64,000 nucleotides of DNA from Pseudomonas fluorescens (GCA_902825215.1 LR782234.1:3968001-4032000), one strand, 5' to 3'. Positions 17,845-26,805 are shown, counted from the stretch's first letter. The notes: generated from the sequence alone by a model not told the origin. Numbers and translations are program-made.

Positions 17845-18117
17845 ATGGACATCCTTTACCACCCGGCGCGACTGGACTACGGCCTGACCACATTCTTCGG
17901 CCAGATCAGCAAAACCGTGGATTGTGAGGTTGGGCTCGAGACGGTTGCGAACGATCCTTACCGCTTCACCTTATGCGTCAAGGCGCCGGTGCCGGATGAT
18001 CTGGACCAGGCGAAAATCGTCGTAGTGAAAGTGGGTGGGCGCACGCTTCAGGGCAGTGTTCGAGAGACGGAGCCTCTGCAGGATGGAGGGATGAAACTTC
18101 AGGTGGAGCCAGATTGA
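17845..18117 (+). CDS. Hypothetical protein, 90 residues
   Basis: The ATG at 17845 has GGAG seven bases upstream. The sequence (MDILYHPARLDYGLTTFFGQ, later PDDLDQAKIVVVKVGGRTLQ) has no signal peptide, helix-turn-helix or known catalytic motif, and predicted strands dominate. It probably shares a transcript with the 75-residue gene upstream. A CTCTCCC element starts at its stop codon. I do not recognise a family. Confidence 0.65.
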   Translation: MDILYHPARLDYGLTTFFGQISKTVDCEVGLETVANDPYRFTLCVKAPVPDDLDQAKIVVVKVGGRTLQGSVRETEPLQDGGMKLQVEPD

Positions 18118-18277
18118 TCAAAAGCCCCTCACCCTAGCCCTCTCCCGGAGGGAGAGGGAACTGACCGTGGTGATTGGAAGAGGTACGCCGACATGACATA
18201 CCGAGTCGAACTCAAGTTCTGAAGCCCCCCACAAATCGGCTCCCTCTCCCTCGGGAGAGGGCTGGGGTGAGGGGAAA
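18118..18277. repeat. CTCTCCC-ended intergenic element, copy B
   Basis: The left end is AAAAGCCCCTCACCCTAGCC with CTCTCCCGGAGGGAGAG and the right end TCCCTCTCCCTCGGGAGAG then CTGGGGTGAGGGG, forming inverted ends of one element. The interior contains ACCGAGTCGAACTCAAG, related to copies A, C and D. Confidence 0.78.
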
Positions 18278-18649
18278 ATCCACCACAAATCCAAAGCCAT
18301 GCGGCGCTTCTAACCACTCAACAATGAGCGTTAGCTCGAGTGCTTTTGATCTTGATCCACCAGCGACATCGGAAGGCTGAGCGCAGGGATTGATCCGGGC
18401 GTGGGAGCGCAGCGACCGTCTGGCGCAGCCAGACACAGCGGACGTAGGTGCAGCGCAGCAAACCGTAGCCGCTGCGCCCGGATCGGTCCCGGAGCGAAGG
18501 AGCCCGAGCCTGCGAGGGCCGTACGTAGGAGCTAGCGTTTTTTGCTTACTTTTTTAGGCGCTTGTAAAAAAGTAAGTCGCCGTCAGGCGAAACCGCCAGC
18601 CGCGGCACCCGAAGCAACGGATATACACCCATCTCAGCAACCCAAAGAA
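18278..18649. other. Gene-free structured region
   Basis: No credible gene fits here. The left part (about 18370-18530) is a GC-rich tract with several short inverted repeats (TGGCGCAGCCA, GCGCAGCGACCG, TAGCCGCTGCGCC). The right part contains TTTTTTGCTTACTTTTTTAG and AAAAAAGTAAGTC, which can pair with each other around TTACTTTTTT/AAAAAAGTAA (about 18544-18575). From memory, sequence of this kind recurs between genes in fluorescens-group genomes. It may be a repeat or a transcript end for the YdcZ genes to its right. Confidence 0.4.
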
Positions 18650-19105
18650 TCAATCCAGGCGCGAAGAACTCCGATACATAAACACCAGTGCCAACGCCAG
18701 ACACCCCATCGCCAAAACCCGGCTCGACGAAAGCTCGATCGCCGGATTGCCCAACCAGCCGAAATTATCGATCAACATCCCCATTCCCAACTGCCCGACA
18801 ATCACCGCCACCGTCGCCACCGCCGTGCCCACCACCGGCACCGCACCGACCATCACCATCATGTACACCACGCCGAACAGGGCCCCGGTCAACTGCCACT
18901 TCGGCACGTCGAGCAAACTCACCGCCTGCACCGGCTCAAAGAAGAAAATCAACAACCCGGTCACCACCGCGCCCACCGCAAAGGTCAGCAGACTGCTGCG
19001 CAACACGCCAACCGACTCACCCAAGCGCCCGTTGATCGCCGCTTGCACGCTCAACACCGCGCCGGCCAACACCACCACCGCCAATAAAATCACCAGCCCC
19101 ATCAC
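18650..19105 (-). CDS. YdcZ-family (DMT superfamily) transporter, subunit 2
   Basis: This 151-residue inner-membrane protein has about five hydrophobic helices (LVILLAVVVLAGAVLSVQAA, SLLTFAVGAVVTGLLIF, QLTGALFGVVYMMVMVGAV, VATVAVIVGQLGMGMLID). It is a half-size DMT (DUF606/YdcZ) carrier. The GQLGMGMLIDNFGWLG motif matches GQVGKSVLIDHFGWFG in the adjacent upstream paralogue. The two genes abut with no gap, so a heterodimeric transporter is likely. Substrate is unknown. A second Met follows directly after the first (start 19105 or 19102). Confidence 0.83.
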   Translation of the reverse strand: MMGLVILLAVVVLAGAVLSVQAAINGRLGESVGVLRSSLLTFAVGAVVTGLLIFFFEPVQAVSLLDVPKWQLTGALFGVVYMMVMVGAVPVVGTAVATVAVIVGQLGMGMLIDNFGWLGNPAIELSSSRVLAMGCLALALVFMYRSSSRLD

Positions 19106-19591
19106 TCACCCCCGCGCAATCAGAATCAATGCCACCACGATCAGCCCCAAGGCCAGCCAACGCTCGCCATTGACCTTTTTGCGCGTCGCACCGAACCAGC
19201 CGAAATGGTCGATCAGCACGCTCTTGCCCACTTGCCCCGAGAGGATCGCGATCATGGTCATGGCAATGCCGATATGCGGCGTTGCCAGGGTCAGCACCAC
19301 CACATAGATCGGCCCGAGAAACCCGCCGATCAACTGCCAGCGCGGCAGCTCGGTCAGCGCCGGGCCTTTTTGCGGGCCGGCGAACAGCAGCAGCAAACAC
19401 AGGATCGCCGCCCCGACGCCGAAGATACTCAGCGTCGCCCACAAGTGCCCGACCTGCTCGCCCAACGGCCCGAGCAGTCCGGCCTCTACCGACAAGCCCA
19501 TGCCGGCCAGAATCACCAGCGGCAGCAACAACAAGCGCAACCCCGACTTTTTCACAGGCGTGGCAATAGCCACTTCATCCAGCGTCTGCAT
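19106..19591 (-). CDS. YdcZ-family (DMT superfamily) transporter, subunit 1
   Basis: The 161-residue membrane protein has a short hydrophilic N-terminus then about five helices (LLLLPLVILAGMGLSVEAGL, LSIFGVGAAILCLLLLFAG, FLGPIYVVVLTLATPHIGIA, IAILSGQVGKSVLID, RWLALGLIVVALILI). It is a paralogue of the gene directly downstream and shares GQxGxxxLIDxFGWxG. The pair is divergent from a LysR gene whose start is 112 bp away, the usual arrangement for a LysR-controlled carrier. Confidence 0.83.
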   Translation of the reverse strand: MQTLDEVAIATPVKKSGLRLLLLPLVILAGMGLSVEAGLLGPLGEQVGHLWATLSIFGVGAAILCLLLLFAGPQKGPALTELPRWQLIGGFLGPIYVVVLTLATPHIGIAMTMIAILSGQVGKSVLIDHFGWFGATRKKVNGERWLALGLIVVALILIARG

Positions 19592-19702
19592 AAAAACTTT
19601 CCACTCAAGAAACGATGGCGCGGATTATCGGCTGGCAGAGCTGTGCGATAAATGGGAGCATTCGGACAACACTTTTGCGCAACTCGCACAGCAGGACTTC
19701 CC

Positions 19703-20638
19703 ATGCACGGGCTCAATGAACTGGGATTCAAGGCACTGCGGCTATTTGTTGCTGTGCTCGATCAGGGCAGCTTTTCTGAAGTCGCCCGCCGTGAAGGCGT
19801 GGCGCCCTCCTCGATCTCCCGGCAGATCCAGCTGATGGAGCAGGCGCTGAATCAGCAATTGCTCTATCGGCATACCCGCGCCGTTTCGCCGACCGAGGCC
19901 GGTCGCCTGCTCGGCCACCATGCGCGGCTGCTGCTGGCGCAACTGGAAGAAGCCGAGCAAGCGCTGCAGGAGCAGCAAAGCGAACCGACGGGCCTGGTGC
20001 GGATCAACGCTCCGGTGGTGTTCGGTCAGCGTCATCTGAGCCCTTGGCTGGGCACGTTGTGCGCGCGTTATCCGCAGTTGCAACTGGATATCCAGCAGAC
20101 CGATCACTACGTCGACCCGTTGCAGGAAGGCGCCGACTTGCTGGTGCGCATCGGCCCGTTGCCCGATTCGAGCATGCAGGCGCGGATTCTCGCGCCGCAC
20201 CGCTTTCAGGTCGCCGCCAGCCCGGCCTATCTTGCGCGCCACGGCACGCCGCAACATCCCGAGGATCTGGCCCGGCACCAATGCCTGGCCTACAAAGGCG
20301 CGACCGGCCAGCAGCGCTGGTTTTTCCGCCGCGATGGCGAGGACTGGACGCCGTACTCGGTCAAAGGCCCGATCACCAGCAACCACGCCGACACCCTCAC
20401 CCAAGCCGCCGAACAGGGTCTGGGGCTGGTGATGTTTCCGTCATGGCTGATTGGTGAGGCAGTGCGAGAAGGAACGCTGGTACCGGTGTTGCGCGGGTAT
20501 CAGGTGTCGAACAGCCTGGAGCCGCAGCAGATTGCGGTGTTGTGGCCGGGGAGTCGAAGGTTGTCGGTGAAGGTGCGGACGGTGATTGATTTCTTTATCG
20601 AATGCTTTGGTGAAGTGCCCTACTGGGATCGTCCTTGA
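19703..20638 (+). CDS. LysR-family transcriptional regulator
   Basis: The 311-residue regulator starts at ATG 19703 (MHGLNELGFKALRLFVAVLD); the in-frame opening to 19652 is unlikely to be used. The N-terminal helix-turn-helix is GSFSEVARREGVAPSSISRQIQ. The effector domain carries LVRINAPVVFGQRHLSPWL and DLLVRIGPLPDSSM, as in the CrgA-like group. It is divergent from the YdcZ pair and probably controls it. An element of the CTCTCCC family follows its stop. Confidence 0.88.
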   Translation: MHGLNELGFKALRLFVAVLDQGSFSEVARREGVAPSSISRQIQLMEQALNQQLLYRHTRAVSPTEAGRLLGHHARLLLAQLEEAEQALQEQQSEPTGLVRINAPVVFGQRHLSPWLGTLCARYPQLQLDIQQTDHYVDPLQEGADLLVRIGPLPDSSMQARILAPHRFQVAASPAYLARHGTPQHPEDLARHQCLAYKGATGQQRWFFRRDGEDWTPYSVKGPITSNHADTLTQAAEQGLGLVMFPSWLIGEAVREGTLVPVLRGYQVSNSLEPQQIAVLWPGSRRLSVKVRTVIDFFIECFGEVPYWDRP

Positions 20639-20648
20639 AAGCTGAAAA

Positions 20649-20972
20649 TCAAAAGCCCCTCACCCTAGCCCTCTCCCGCAGGGAGAGGGGACTGATTGGG
20701 GGATATTGCAGGTATGCACCGACCTGAACGCTCTGCTGTGAATCCATAATCGACTCGATTTCTCAGGTCGATATATGGCGCAAGACAACTCGGTCAGTCC
20801 CCTCTCCCTCTGGGAGAGGGGACTGATTGGGGGATGTTGCAGGTATGCACCGACCTGAAAGCTCTGCTGTGAATCCACAATCGACTCGATTTCTCAGGTC
20901 GATATATGGCGCAAGACAACTCCGGTCAGTTCCCTCTCCCTCTGGGAGAGGGCTAGGGTGAGGGGCTTTTCA
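20649..20972. repeat. CTCTCCC-ended element, copy C, with internal 131-bp tandem duplication
   Basis: The element starts AAAAGCCCCTCACCCTAGCC and ends with the inverse, GCTAGGGTGAGGGGCTTTT. The unit beginning GACTGATTGGGGGAT at 20690 is repeated nearly exactly from 20821, a period of 131 bp. Only a few bases differ (ATATTGC/ATGTTGC, AACGCTC/AAAGCTC, CATAATC/CACAATC). It fills the gap between the convergent LysR and chemoreceptor genes. Confidence 0.85.
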
Positions 20973-20976
20973 AGCG

Positions 20977-22659
20977 TCAGATCCGGAACTGCCCAACCAG
21001 TTTGCCCAACCGTTGCCCCAACTCCGCCAGACTGCGCGAGGTCTGCGCGCCGAGCTGCGTTTCATCGGCAACGCTATCCACCGCCACCGCAATCTGGTGC
21101 ACGCTGCGGTTGATCTCTTCTGCCACCGCCGTCTGCTCTTCGGCGGCGCTGGCGATCTGTGCGTTCATCGAGTTGATCGTCGCAATCAGCTCGGCCATGG
21201 CATCCAGCGACGCCCCGGCCTGGTTGGCCTGTTGCGAAGTGCCGTCACCCGCCTCACTGGAACGGCGCATGGCCTCCACGGCCTGCTGCGTGCCGGCCTG
21301 CAGACGATCGATCATGCCTTGAATTTCCTGGGTGCTGATCTGCGTGCGGCTGGCCAGCGCGCGGACCTCGTCGGCGACCACGGCGAAACCACGCCCGGCC
21401 TCACCCGCCCGCGCTGCTTCGATTGCCGCATTGAGGGCCAGCAGGTTGGTTTGCTCGGCGATCGAGCGAATCACCCCGAGCACACCGACAATCGAGGTCA
21501 CGTCCTGCTGCAAGCTGTCGAGCGATACGCCACTGTTGCGAATGTCATCGACCAGCGCGTGGATCTGTTTGATGCTGCCGGCCACCACGCGTTTGGCACT
21601 CTGGCCTTCTGCATCGGTCTGCTGCGCGGCCACGGCGGCGTTCTGCGCGCTCTTGGCGACTTCCTGTGCGGCGGCGGACATTTCGTTGATGGCGGTGGCG
21701 ACCTGATCGGTCTCGTGACGCTGACGCTCCATCGCCTGATCCGAGCGCTGCGCCTGATCCGACACCTGAGTCACCAGCCCGGTCAGTTGCGTGGTCATTT
21801 CGGTGATCTGCCGCACCAGGCCGTGAATCTTGTCGACGAAGCGGTTGAACGAGCCGGCCAGTTCGCCGAGTTCATCCTGGCTGGTGATGTTCAGGCGCCG
21901 GGTCAGATCGCCCTCGCCTGCCGCGATGTCATCGAGGTTGGCTTTCATCAGGGTCAGCGGCCGCAGGATGGTGTTGGCCAGCAGCATCCCCGCCGCGGCG
22001 ATCACCAGCAGCACCAGCACCGCCACGCCGACAATGCTCAGCACCACGCCTTGCACGCGTTCCTGGACCTGGGCTTCGACCAGCGCCACTTGCGCTTCGA
22101 TGCCGTCGAGGTTAACCGAGGTACCGACGGCCATGTCCCACTTGGCCAGGTATTCGGTGTAACCGAGTTTCGGCACCAATACTTTCGCATTGCCTGGCAG
22201 CGGCGAGCTGTATTGCAGGTAGTGCGTACCGTCCTTCGCCACTTTTACCAGGCCGAGGTTGACGTAGACGCCATTCGGGTCGCGGTTGTCCTTGAAGCTT
22301 TTGCCCACGCCGTCAGGGTCGTTGGCCTTGAACAGGCGCACGATCTCCGAATCGTAGGCGAAGAAGTAGCCGTCCTTGCCGTAGCGGATGCCCGACAGCA
22401 ACTTGATCGCCTGCGCGCGCGCCTCGGTGTCGCCGGGCGCGGCAGCGTCATACAGCGGCTTGATCGTGGTCATCGCCACGGCGACGTAACTTTGCAGAGT
22501 GGCTTTGGCGTCGCCGAGCAGGCGCTCGCGGGTCTGTTCGACCTCCTTGCGCGCCTGTTCCTGCAGGATGAAGAGTGTGGTCAGACTGATGACCAGAGCA
22601 AAGAGCAATACCGGAAGAACGGCGAGGGACAGGACTTTAGCCTTGAGGCTCAGGCGCAT
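20977..22659 (-). CDS. Methyl-accepting chemotaxis protein with single Cache domain (CtpM-like)
   Basis: The 560-residue chemoreceptor has TM1 (residues about 10-30), a periplasmic sCache ligand domain (about 35-185; IRYGKDGYFFAYDSE, NGVYVNLGLVKVAKDGTHYL, KWDMAVGTSVNLDGIEAQ), TM2 (about 190-212), a HAMP domain (PLTLMKANLDDIAAGEGDLT) and the signalling hairpin with tip NLLALNAAIEAARAGE. Gene order with the downstream-facing transporter and the second chemoreceptor matches what I recall of PA2652-PA2654, where PA2652 is the malate receptor CtpM of equal length. Small organic acids are therefore the likely ligands; this is inference. Confidence 0.9.
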   Translation of the reverse strand: MRLSLKAKVLSLAVLPVLLFALVISLTTLFILQEQARKEVEQTRERLLGDAKATLQSYVAVAMTTIKPLYDAAAPGDTEARAQAIKLLSGIRYGKDGYFFAYDSEIVRLFKANDPDGVGKSFKDNRDPNGVYVNLGLVKVAKDGTHYLQYSSPLPGNAKVLVPKLGYTEYLAKWDMAVGTSVNLDGIEAQVALVEAQVQERVQGVVLSIVGVAVLVLLVIAAAGMLLANTILRPLTLMKANLDDIAAGEGDLTRRLNITSQDELGELAGSFNRFVDKIHGLVRQITEMTTQLTGLVTQVSDQAQRSDQAMERQRHETDQVATAINEMSAAAQEVAKSAQNAAVAAQQTDAEGQSAKRVVAGSIKQIHALVDDIRNSGVSLDSLQQDVTSIVGVLGVIRSIAEQTNLLALNAAIEAARAGEAGRGFAVVADEVRALASRTQISTQEIQGMIDRLQAGTQQAVEAMRRSSEAGDGTSQQANQAGASLDAMAELIATINSMNAQIASAAEEQTAVAEEINRSVHQIAVAVDSVADETQLGAQTSRSLAELGQRLGKLVGQFRI

Positions 22660-22750
22660 TGTGGGGGCTCACTCTTTTGATTTTGTTGGCGTGGTTAAAG
22701 GCTTTAACGGCACGCCGGGGCAAAAGTTGAGTCAGCAGGCACTGCGTGTC

Positions 22751-22844
22751 CCTGTGGGAGCGGGCTTGCCCGCGATGGCGGTGTGTCTGAAAGACGAATA
22801 ACGAATGTGTCGACGCCATCGCTGGCAAGCCAGCTCCCACAGGG
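22751..22844. repeat. Hybrid REP pair
   Basis: A GTGGGAGCGGGCTTGCCCGC unit faces an inverted GCTGGCAAGCCAGCTCCCAC unit, so the inner palindromes differ. It lies between the chemoreceptor gene and the upstream transporter gene. Confidence 0.82.
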
Positions 22845-22853
22845 TTCAGGGGT

Positions 22854-24170
22854 TTACAGGACCATCGCGGCCACCCAGCCGAAGGCCAGCAGCGGCAGGT
22901 TGTAGTGCAGGAAGGTCGGGACCACGGTGTCCCAGATGTGGTGATGCTGGCCGTCGATGTTCAGGCCGGAGGTCGGGCCGAGGGTCGAGTCCGAGGCCGG
23001 CGAACCGGCGTCGCCCAGCGCACCGGCGGTGCCGACGATGCACACGATGGCCATCGGGCTGAAGCCCAGTTGCACGCACAGCGGCACGAAAATCGCTGCC
23101 AGAATCGGCACGGTGGAGAACGACGAGCCGATGCCCATGGTCACCAGCAAGCCCACCAGCAGCATCAACAGCGCGCCAACGCCTTTGCTGTGGTTGATCC
23201 ACGCTGCCGACGATTCAACCAGCGTCTGCACCTGCCCGGTAGCCTTCATCACTTCGGCGAAACCGGAGGCGGCGATCATGATGAAACCGATCATCGCCAT
23301 CATTTTCATGCCTTCGGTGAACAGGTCATCGGTCTCGCGCCACTTGACGATGCCGGACACCGAGAAGATCAGAAAACCCACCAGCGCACCGATAATCATC
23401 GAATCCAGCAGCAGTTGCACCACGAACGCCGAGGCGATGGCCACACCGGCGATCAGCAGGCTCAATGGGTTGTAATGCACGGCGGTCTGCTCGACCTGCT
23501 CGATCTTCGCCAGATCGTAGACGCGCTTCTTGCGGTAACTGACGAACGCCATCGCCAAGCCGAAAACCATGCCCAGCGCCGGGATGCCCATGGCGTGGGT
23601 GATGTTGATACCGCTGATGTCGACGCCGCTGCGCGCAACGTTGGCCAGCAGGATTTCATTAAGGAAGATATTGCCGAAACCCACCGGCAGGAACATGTAC
23701 GGGGTGATCAGGCCGAAGGTCATGACGCAGGCGATCAGGCGGCGGTCGAGTTGCAGCTTGGTCAGCACATAGAGCAGTGGCGGCACCAGCAGCGGAATGA
23801 ATGCAATGTGGATTGGCAGTATGTTCTGCGAAGCAATCGCCACCACCCACAACAGGCCGATCAGCAGCCATTTGACGTTGCCACCGCCGCTCGAATGTTG
23901 CCGGTCAACCATCGCCAGCGCCCTGTCGGCCAGCGCGTGGGCCAGGCCAGACTTGGCAATCGCCACGGCGAAAGCGCCGAGCAACGCGTAGGACAACGCC
24001 ACCGTCGCACCGCCGCCCAGGCCACTGTTGAACGCCTTGAGTGTGGCGTCCATGCCCAGGCCACCGGTCAGGCCGCCAACCAGCGCCCCGACGATCAGCG
24101 CGATCACCACATGCACGCGGGACAGGCTGAGAATCAGCATGACGCCGACTGCTGCTATGACTGCATTCAT
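22854..24170 (-). CDS. Na+/H+ antiporter-type transporter (NhaC-like family)
   Basis: This 438-residue inner-membrane protein has about 12 helices. Visible motifs are SYALLGAFAVAIAKSGLAHAL near residue 60, NILPIHIAFIPLLVPPLLYV, GFGNIFLNEILL and, near the C-terminus, GTAGALGDAGSPASDSTLGP. It is annotated in pseudomonads as a sodium:proton antiporter-like carrier, and its place between two chemoreceptors matches PA2653. Because it is flanked by receptor genes, an organic-solute carrier role is as plausible as ion exchange. It is separated from the upstream repeat region by a promoter-sized gap. Confidence 0.82.
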   Translation of the reverse strand: MNAVIAAVGVMLILSLSRVHVVIALIVGALVGGLTGGLGMDATLKAFNSGLGGGATVALSYALLGAFAVAIAKSGLAHALADRALAMVDRQHSSGGGNVKWLLIGLLWVVAIASQNILPIHIAFIPLLVPPLLYVLTKLQLDRRLIACVMTFGLITPYMFLPVGFGNIFLNEILLANVARSGVDISGINITHAMGIPALGMVFGLAMAFVSYRKKRVYDLAKIEQVEQTAVHYNPLSLLIAGVAIASAFVVQLLLDSMIIGALVGFLIFSVSGIVKWRETDDLFTEGMKMMAMIGFIMIAASGFAEVMKATGQVQTLVESSAAWINHSKGVGALLMLLVGLLVTMGIGSSFSTVPILAAIFVPLCVQLGFSPMAIVCIVGTAGALGDAGSPASDSTLGPTSGLNIDGQHHHIWDTVVPTFLHYNLPLLAFGWVAAMVL

Positions 24171-24340
24171 TTCACTACCTCGAAAAACACTGCGGTGGAC
24201 AACCGACCGCCAGACAGGATGAGTCCGCCAGAACTGCTCGGCGGAGCCAAAAGGGTCTTGTTAAAAGGGCGCGCACTGTGCCGCAAGCAGCCGCAAGCTG
24301 CAAGTTCCGAGGCCACCCGTAACCACGCGCACCAATCGAT

Positions 24341-24450
24341 TTGATCGTTCCCACGCGCAGCAAAGGAATGCATCAATGGACGCTCTGCGTCCGCTTTGGG
24401 ACGCGGAGCGTCCCGGGCTGCATTCCTTTGCTGCGCGTGGGAACGATCAA
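24341..24450. repeat. 110-bp element with 32-bp perfect terminal inverted repeats
   Basis: The left arm starts TTGATCGTTCCCACGCGCAG (24341-24372) and is matched exactly by the reverse complement at 24419-24450. The centre GACGCTCTGCGTCC..GGGACGCGGAGCGTCC is itself partly palindromic. A diverged second copy lies at 31707-31818. There is no coding capacity. It resembles a MITE or a large REP-like hairpin. Confidence 0.85.
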
Positions 24451-24467
24451 TCCTCGCGCCCACGCCT

Positions 24468-24562
24468 CGCTTTTCGCTTTTCGCTTGTCGCTTTTCGCTT
24501 GTCGCTTGTCGCTTGTCGCTTGCGGCTTGCCGCTTGCCGCTTGCCGCTTGCCGCTTGCCGCT
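24468..24562 (+). repeat. 7-bp tandem array, 13 full copies
   Basis: Thirteen consecutive heptamers CGCTTNN (TT, GT, then GC forms; one GGCTTGC) are followed by a partial copy. The forms change in order along the array, TT/GT on the left and GC on the right. The array ends 67 bp before the start codon of the second chemoreceptor. As 7 is not a multiple of 3, copy-number change would shift spacing or frame. Confidence 0.9.
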
Positions 24563-24629
24563 CAAGAAAGCTGCTTTTCAGCCGTTAGAGTGCAAAGTCT
24601 CAGATATTTATCGAATAAGGATGTTTTCC

Positions 24630-26777
24630 ATGTCGCTCAGACACCTTTCCATCCAGTGGAAAATCACCCTGCTCGCCGGCCTCTGTCTGGCCGGTATCGT
24701 GACCCTGCTCGTCGGTCTTTCGCTGTATCGCATGGAGCACAGTTCCGCGCTGGTCAAGGCGTCGAGCATGGAGATGCTCACCGAGTCGGCGCAGGCGCGC
24801 ATCGAGTCGCAGGGTGAGGTGCAGGCGGCGGGGATTCGTCAGCAGTTCATGGATGCCTATCAATACGGCCACGGCTTTTCGCGGCAGGTGCTGTTTCTGC
24901 GCGAACAGGCCGAGAAGCGTTTTCTCGATGCCTTCGATCTGCGCGAAGACATGACCCGCCAGGTCAAATCCGCATTGCAGGCCAACCCGGATCTGCTCGG
25001 CCTGTCGCTGGTATTCGAAGCCAATGCGCTGGACGGCAAGGACGAACTGTTCGCCGGGCAAGATGAGCTGGGCAGCAACGACAAGGGCCGTTTTGCGCTG
25101 TACTGGTCGCAGCCGACCCCGGGCAAGGTCCACTCGATGGCCCTGCCGGAAAGCGACATGAGCGACACCCGCACCGGCCCCAGCGGTCAGGCGGCCAACG
25201 CCTGGTTCACCTGCCCGCGCAGCACCCTCAAGCCCTGCGTGATCGAACCGTACTTTTACGTGATCGACGGGCAGAAAGTGCTGATGACCAGCATCGTCTT
25301 CCCGTTGCTGCTCAACGGCAAGGTCATCGCCTCGCTGTCGGTCGACATCAACCTCAACAGCCTGCAAGCGATCAGCCAGACCGCAAGCAAAAAGCTCTAC
25401 AACGGCCAGACCGCCGTGAGCATTGTCAGCCCTGCCGGCCTGCTCGCCGGTTACAGCGCCGATGCCGGCAAACTCAGCCAGCGTCTGGACGCCGTCGACA
25501 CCAGCAGCGGCGCAGAGCTGCTGCGGCGTTTGGCGGCCAGCACGGGCGTGAGCAGCCTGCACAATGATGGGCAATTGAAAGTGCTGTCGCCGTTCCAGCC
25601 GATTCCGGGCGGGCCGGCGTGGGGCGTGCTGCTCGATGTGCCGGAAAAAGTTCTGGTCAGCCGCGCCGAAGCACTCAAGCAACAGCTGGACGCGAGCAAC
25701 ACCTCGGGCACGTTGATGGAGCTGAGCCTCGGCGGCCTCGCCGCTCTGCTCGGCCTGCTGCTGGTGTGGCTGATGGCGCGCAGCGTGACCCGACCGATCC
25801 TCGGCGTCGCGCACATGCTCGAAGACATCGCCAGTGGCGAAGGCGACCTGACCCGTCGCCTGGCCTATGACAAACAGGACGAACTTGGCCAACTGGCTGG
25901 CTGGTTCAACCGTTTTCTCGACAAGCTGCAACCGATCATCGCCGAAGTGAAACGCTCGGTGCAGGACGCGCGCAGCACCGCGGACCAGTCCTCGGCCATC
26001 GCCACCCAGACCAGCGCCGGCATGGAGCAGCAATACCGTCAGGTCGATCAGGTTGCGACCGCCTCCCACGAAATGAGCGCCACCGCGCAAGACGTCGCCC
26101 GTAGCGCCGCCCAGGCTGCCGAAGCCGCCAAAGATGCCGATCGCGCCACCCGCCAGGGCCTGACGGTGATCGACCGCACCACCGCCAGCATCGACACCCT
26201 CGCCGCCGACATGAGCGCGGCGATGCTGCAGGTTGAAGGGCTGGCGGCCAACAGCGAGAAAATCGGCGCAGTGCTGGAAACCATTCGCGCGATTGCCGAG
26301 CAGACCAACCTGCTGGCGCTCAATGCCGCGATCGAAGCGGCGCGGGCCGGTGAAGCCGGACGCGGTTTTGCCGTGGTCGCCGACGAAGTGCGCAACCTCG
26401 CCCGGCGTACCCAGGAATCGGTGGAGGAAACCCGTCAGGTCATTGAGCAATTGCAGAACGGCACGCAGGAGGTGGTCGGTTCGATGGGCAACAGCCATCG
26501 CCAGGCCCAGGGCAGTGTCGAGCAGGTCGGCCAGGCAGTGACCGCGCTGCGCCAGATCGGCGACGCGGTGACGGTGATCAGCGACATGAACCTGCAGATC
26601 GCCAGCGCCGCTGAAGAGCAGAGCGCGGTGGCCGAAGAGATCAACAACAATGTGGCGACGATTCGTGATGTGACCGAATCGCTGTCGGGGCAGGCGAATG
26701 AGTCGGCGCGGGTGAGCCAGTCGCTCAACAGCCTGGCGAATCAGCAGCAGCGGTTGATGGATCAGTTTCGCGTTTGA
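24630..26777 (+). CDS. Methyl-accepting chemotaxis protein with double Cache domain (TlpQ-like)
   Basis: The 715-residue chemoreceptor starts at ATG 24630, chosen because AAGG lies nine bases upstream (ATG 24621 is too close). TM1 is residues 13-33. A large periplasmic dCache domain follows (about 40-355; LVFEANALDGKDELFAGQDE, VIDGQKVLMTSIVFPLL, SVDINLNSLQAISQ). TM2 is about 375-395, then HAMP and the signalling hairpin with tip NLLALNAAIEAARAGE. Length and gene order fit PA2654 (TlpQ), a polyamine/histamine receptor, so amines are plausible ligands; this is inference. A heptamer array lies just upstream. Confidence 0.9.
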   Translation: MSLRHLSIQWKITLLAGLCLAGIVTLLVGLSLYRMEHSSALVKASSMEMLTESAQARIESQGEVQAAGIRQQFMDAYQYGHGFSRQVLFLREQAEKRFLDAFDLREDMTRQVKSALQANPDLLGLSLVFEANALDGKDELFAGQDELGSNDKGRFALYWSQPTPGKVHSMALPESDMSDTRTGPSGQAANAWFTCPRSTLKPCVIEPYFYVIDGQKVLMTSIVFPLLLNGKVIASLSVDINLNSLQAISQTASKKLYNGQTAVSIVSPAGLLAGYSADAGKLSQRLDAVDTSSGAELLRRLAASTGVSSLHNDGQLKVLSPFQPIPGGPAWGVLLDVPEKVLVSRAEALKQQLDASNTSGTLMELSLGGLAALLGLLLVWLMARSVTRPILGVAHMLEDIASGEGDLTRRLAYDKQDELGQLAGWFNRFLDKLQPIIAEVKRSVQDARSTADQSSAIATQTSAGMEQQYRQVDQVATASHEMSATAQDVARSAAQAAEAAKDADRATRQGLTVIDRTTASIDTLAADMSAAMLQVEGLAANSEKIGAVLETIRAIAEQTNLLALNAAIEAARAGEAGRGFAVVADEVRNLARRTQESVEETRQVIEQLQNGTQEVVGSMGNSHRQAQGSVEQVGQAVTALRQIGDAVTVISDMNLQIASAAEEQSAVAEEINNNVATIRDVTESLSGQANESARVSQSLNSLANQQQRLMDQFRV

Positions 26778-26805
26778 TGTGAGGTCGCGGGGTGTCAGCG
26801 GGATG

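Noticed and set aside
21013..22680. 555-codon plus-strand frame opposite the CtpM-like chemoreceptor
   Set aside because: It is a shadow of the conserved signalling and Cache domains and shows no family features.
24468..24562. CRISPR or telomere-like array
   Set aside because: A 7-bp unit without spacers is a simple tandem repeat.
24396..24629. N-terminal extension of the TlpQ-like chemoreceptor through the heptamer array
   Set aside because: The frame opens only from a TTG, its sequence is the translated repeat, and ATG 24630 with an AAGG site precedes a normal membrane helix.
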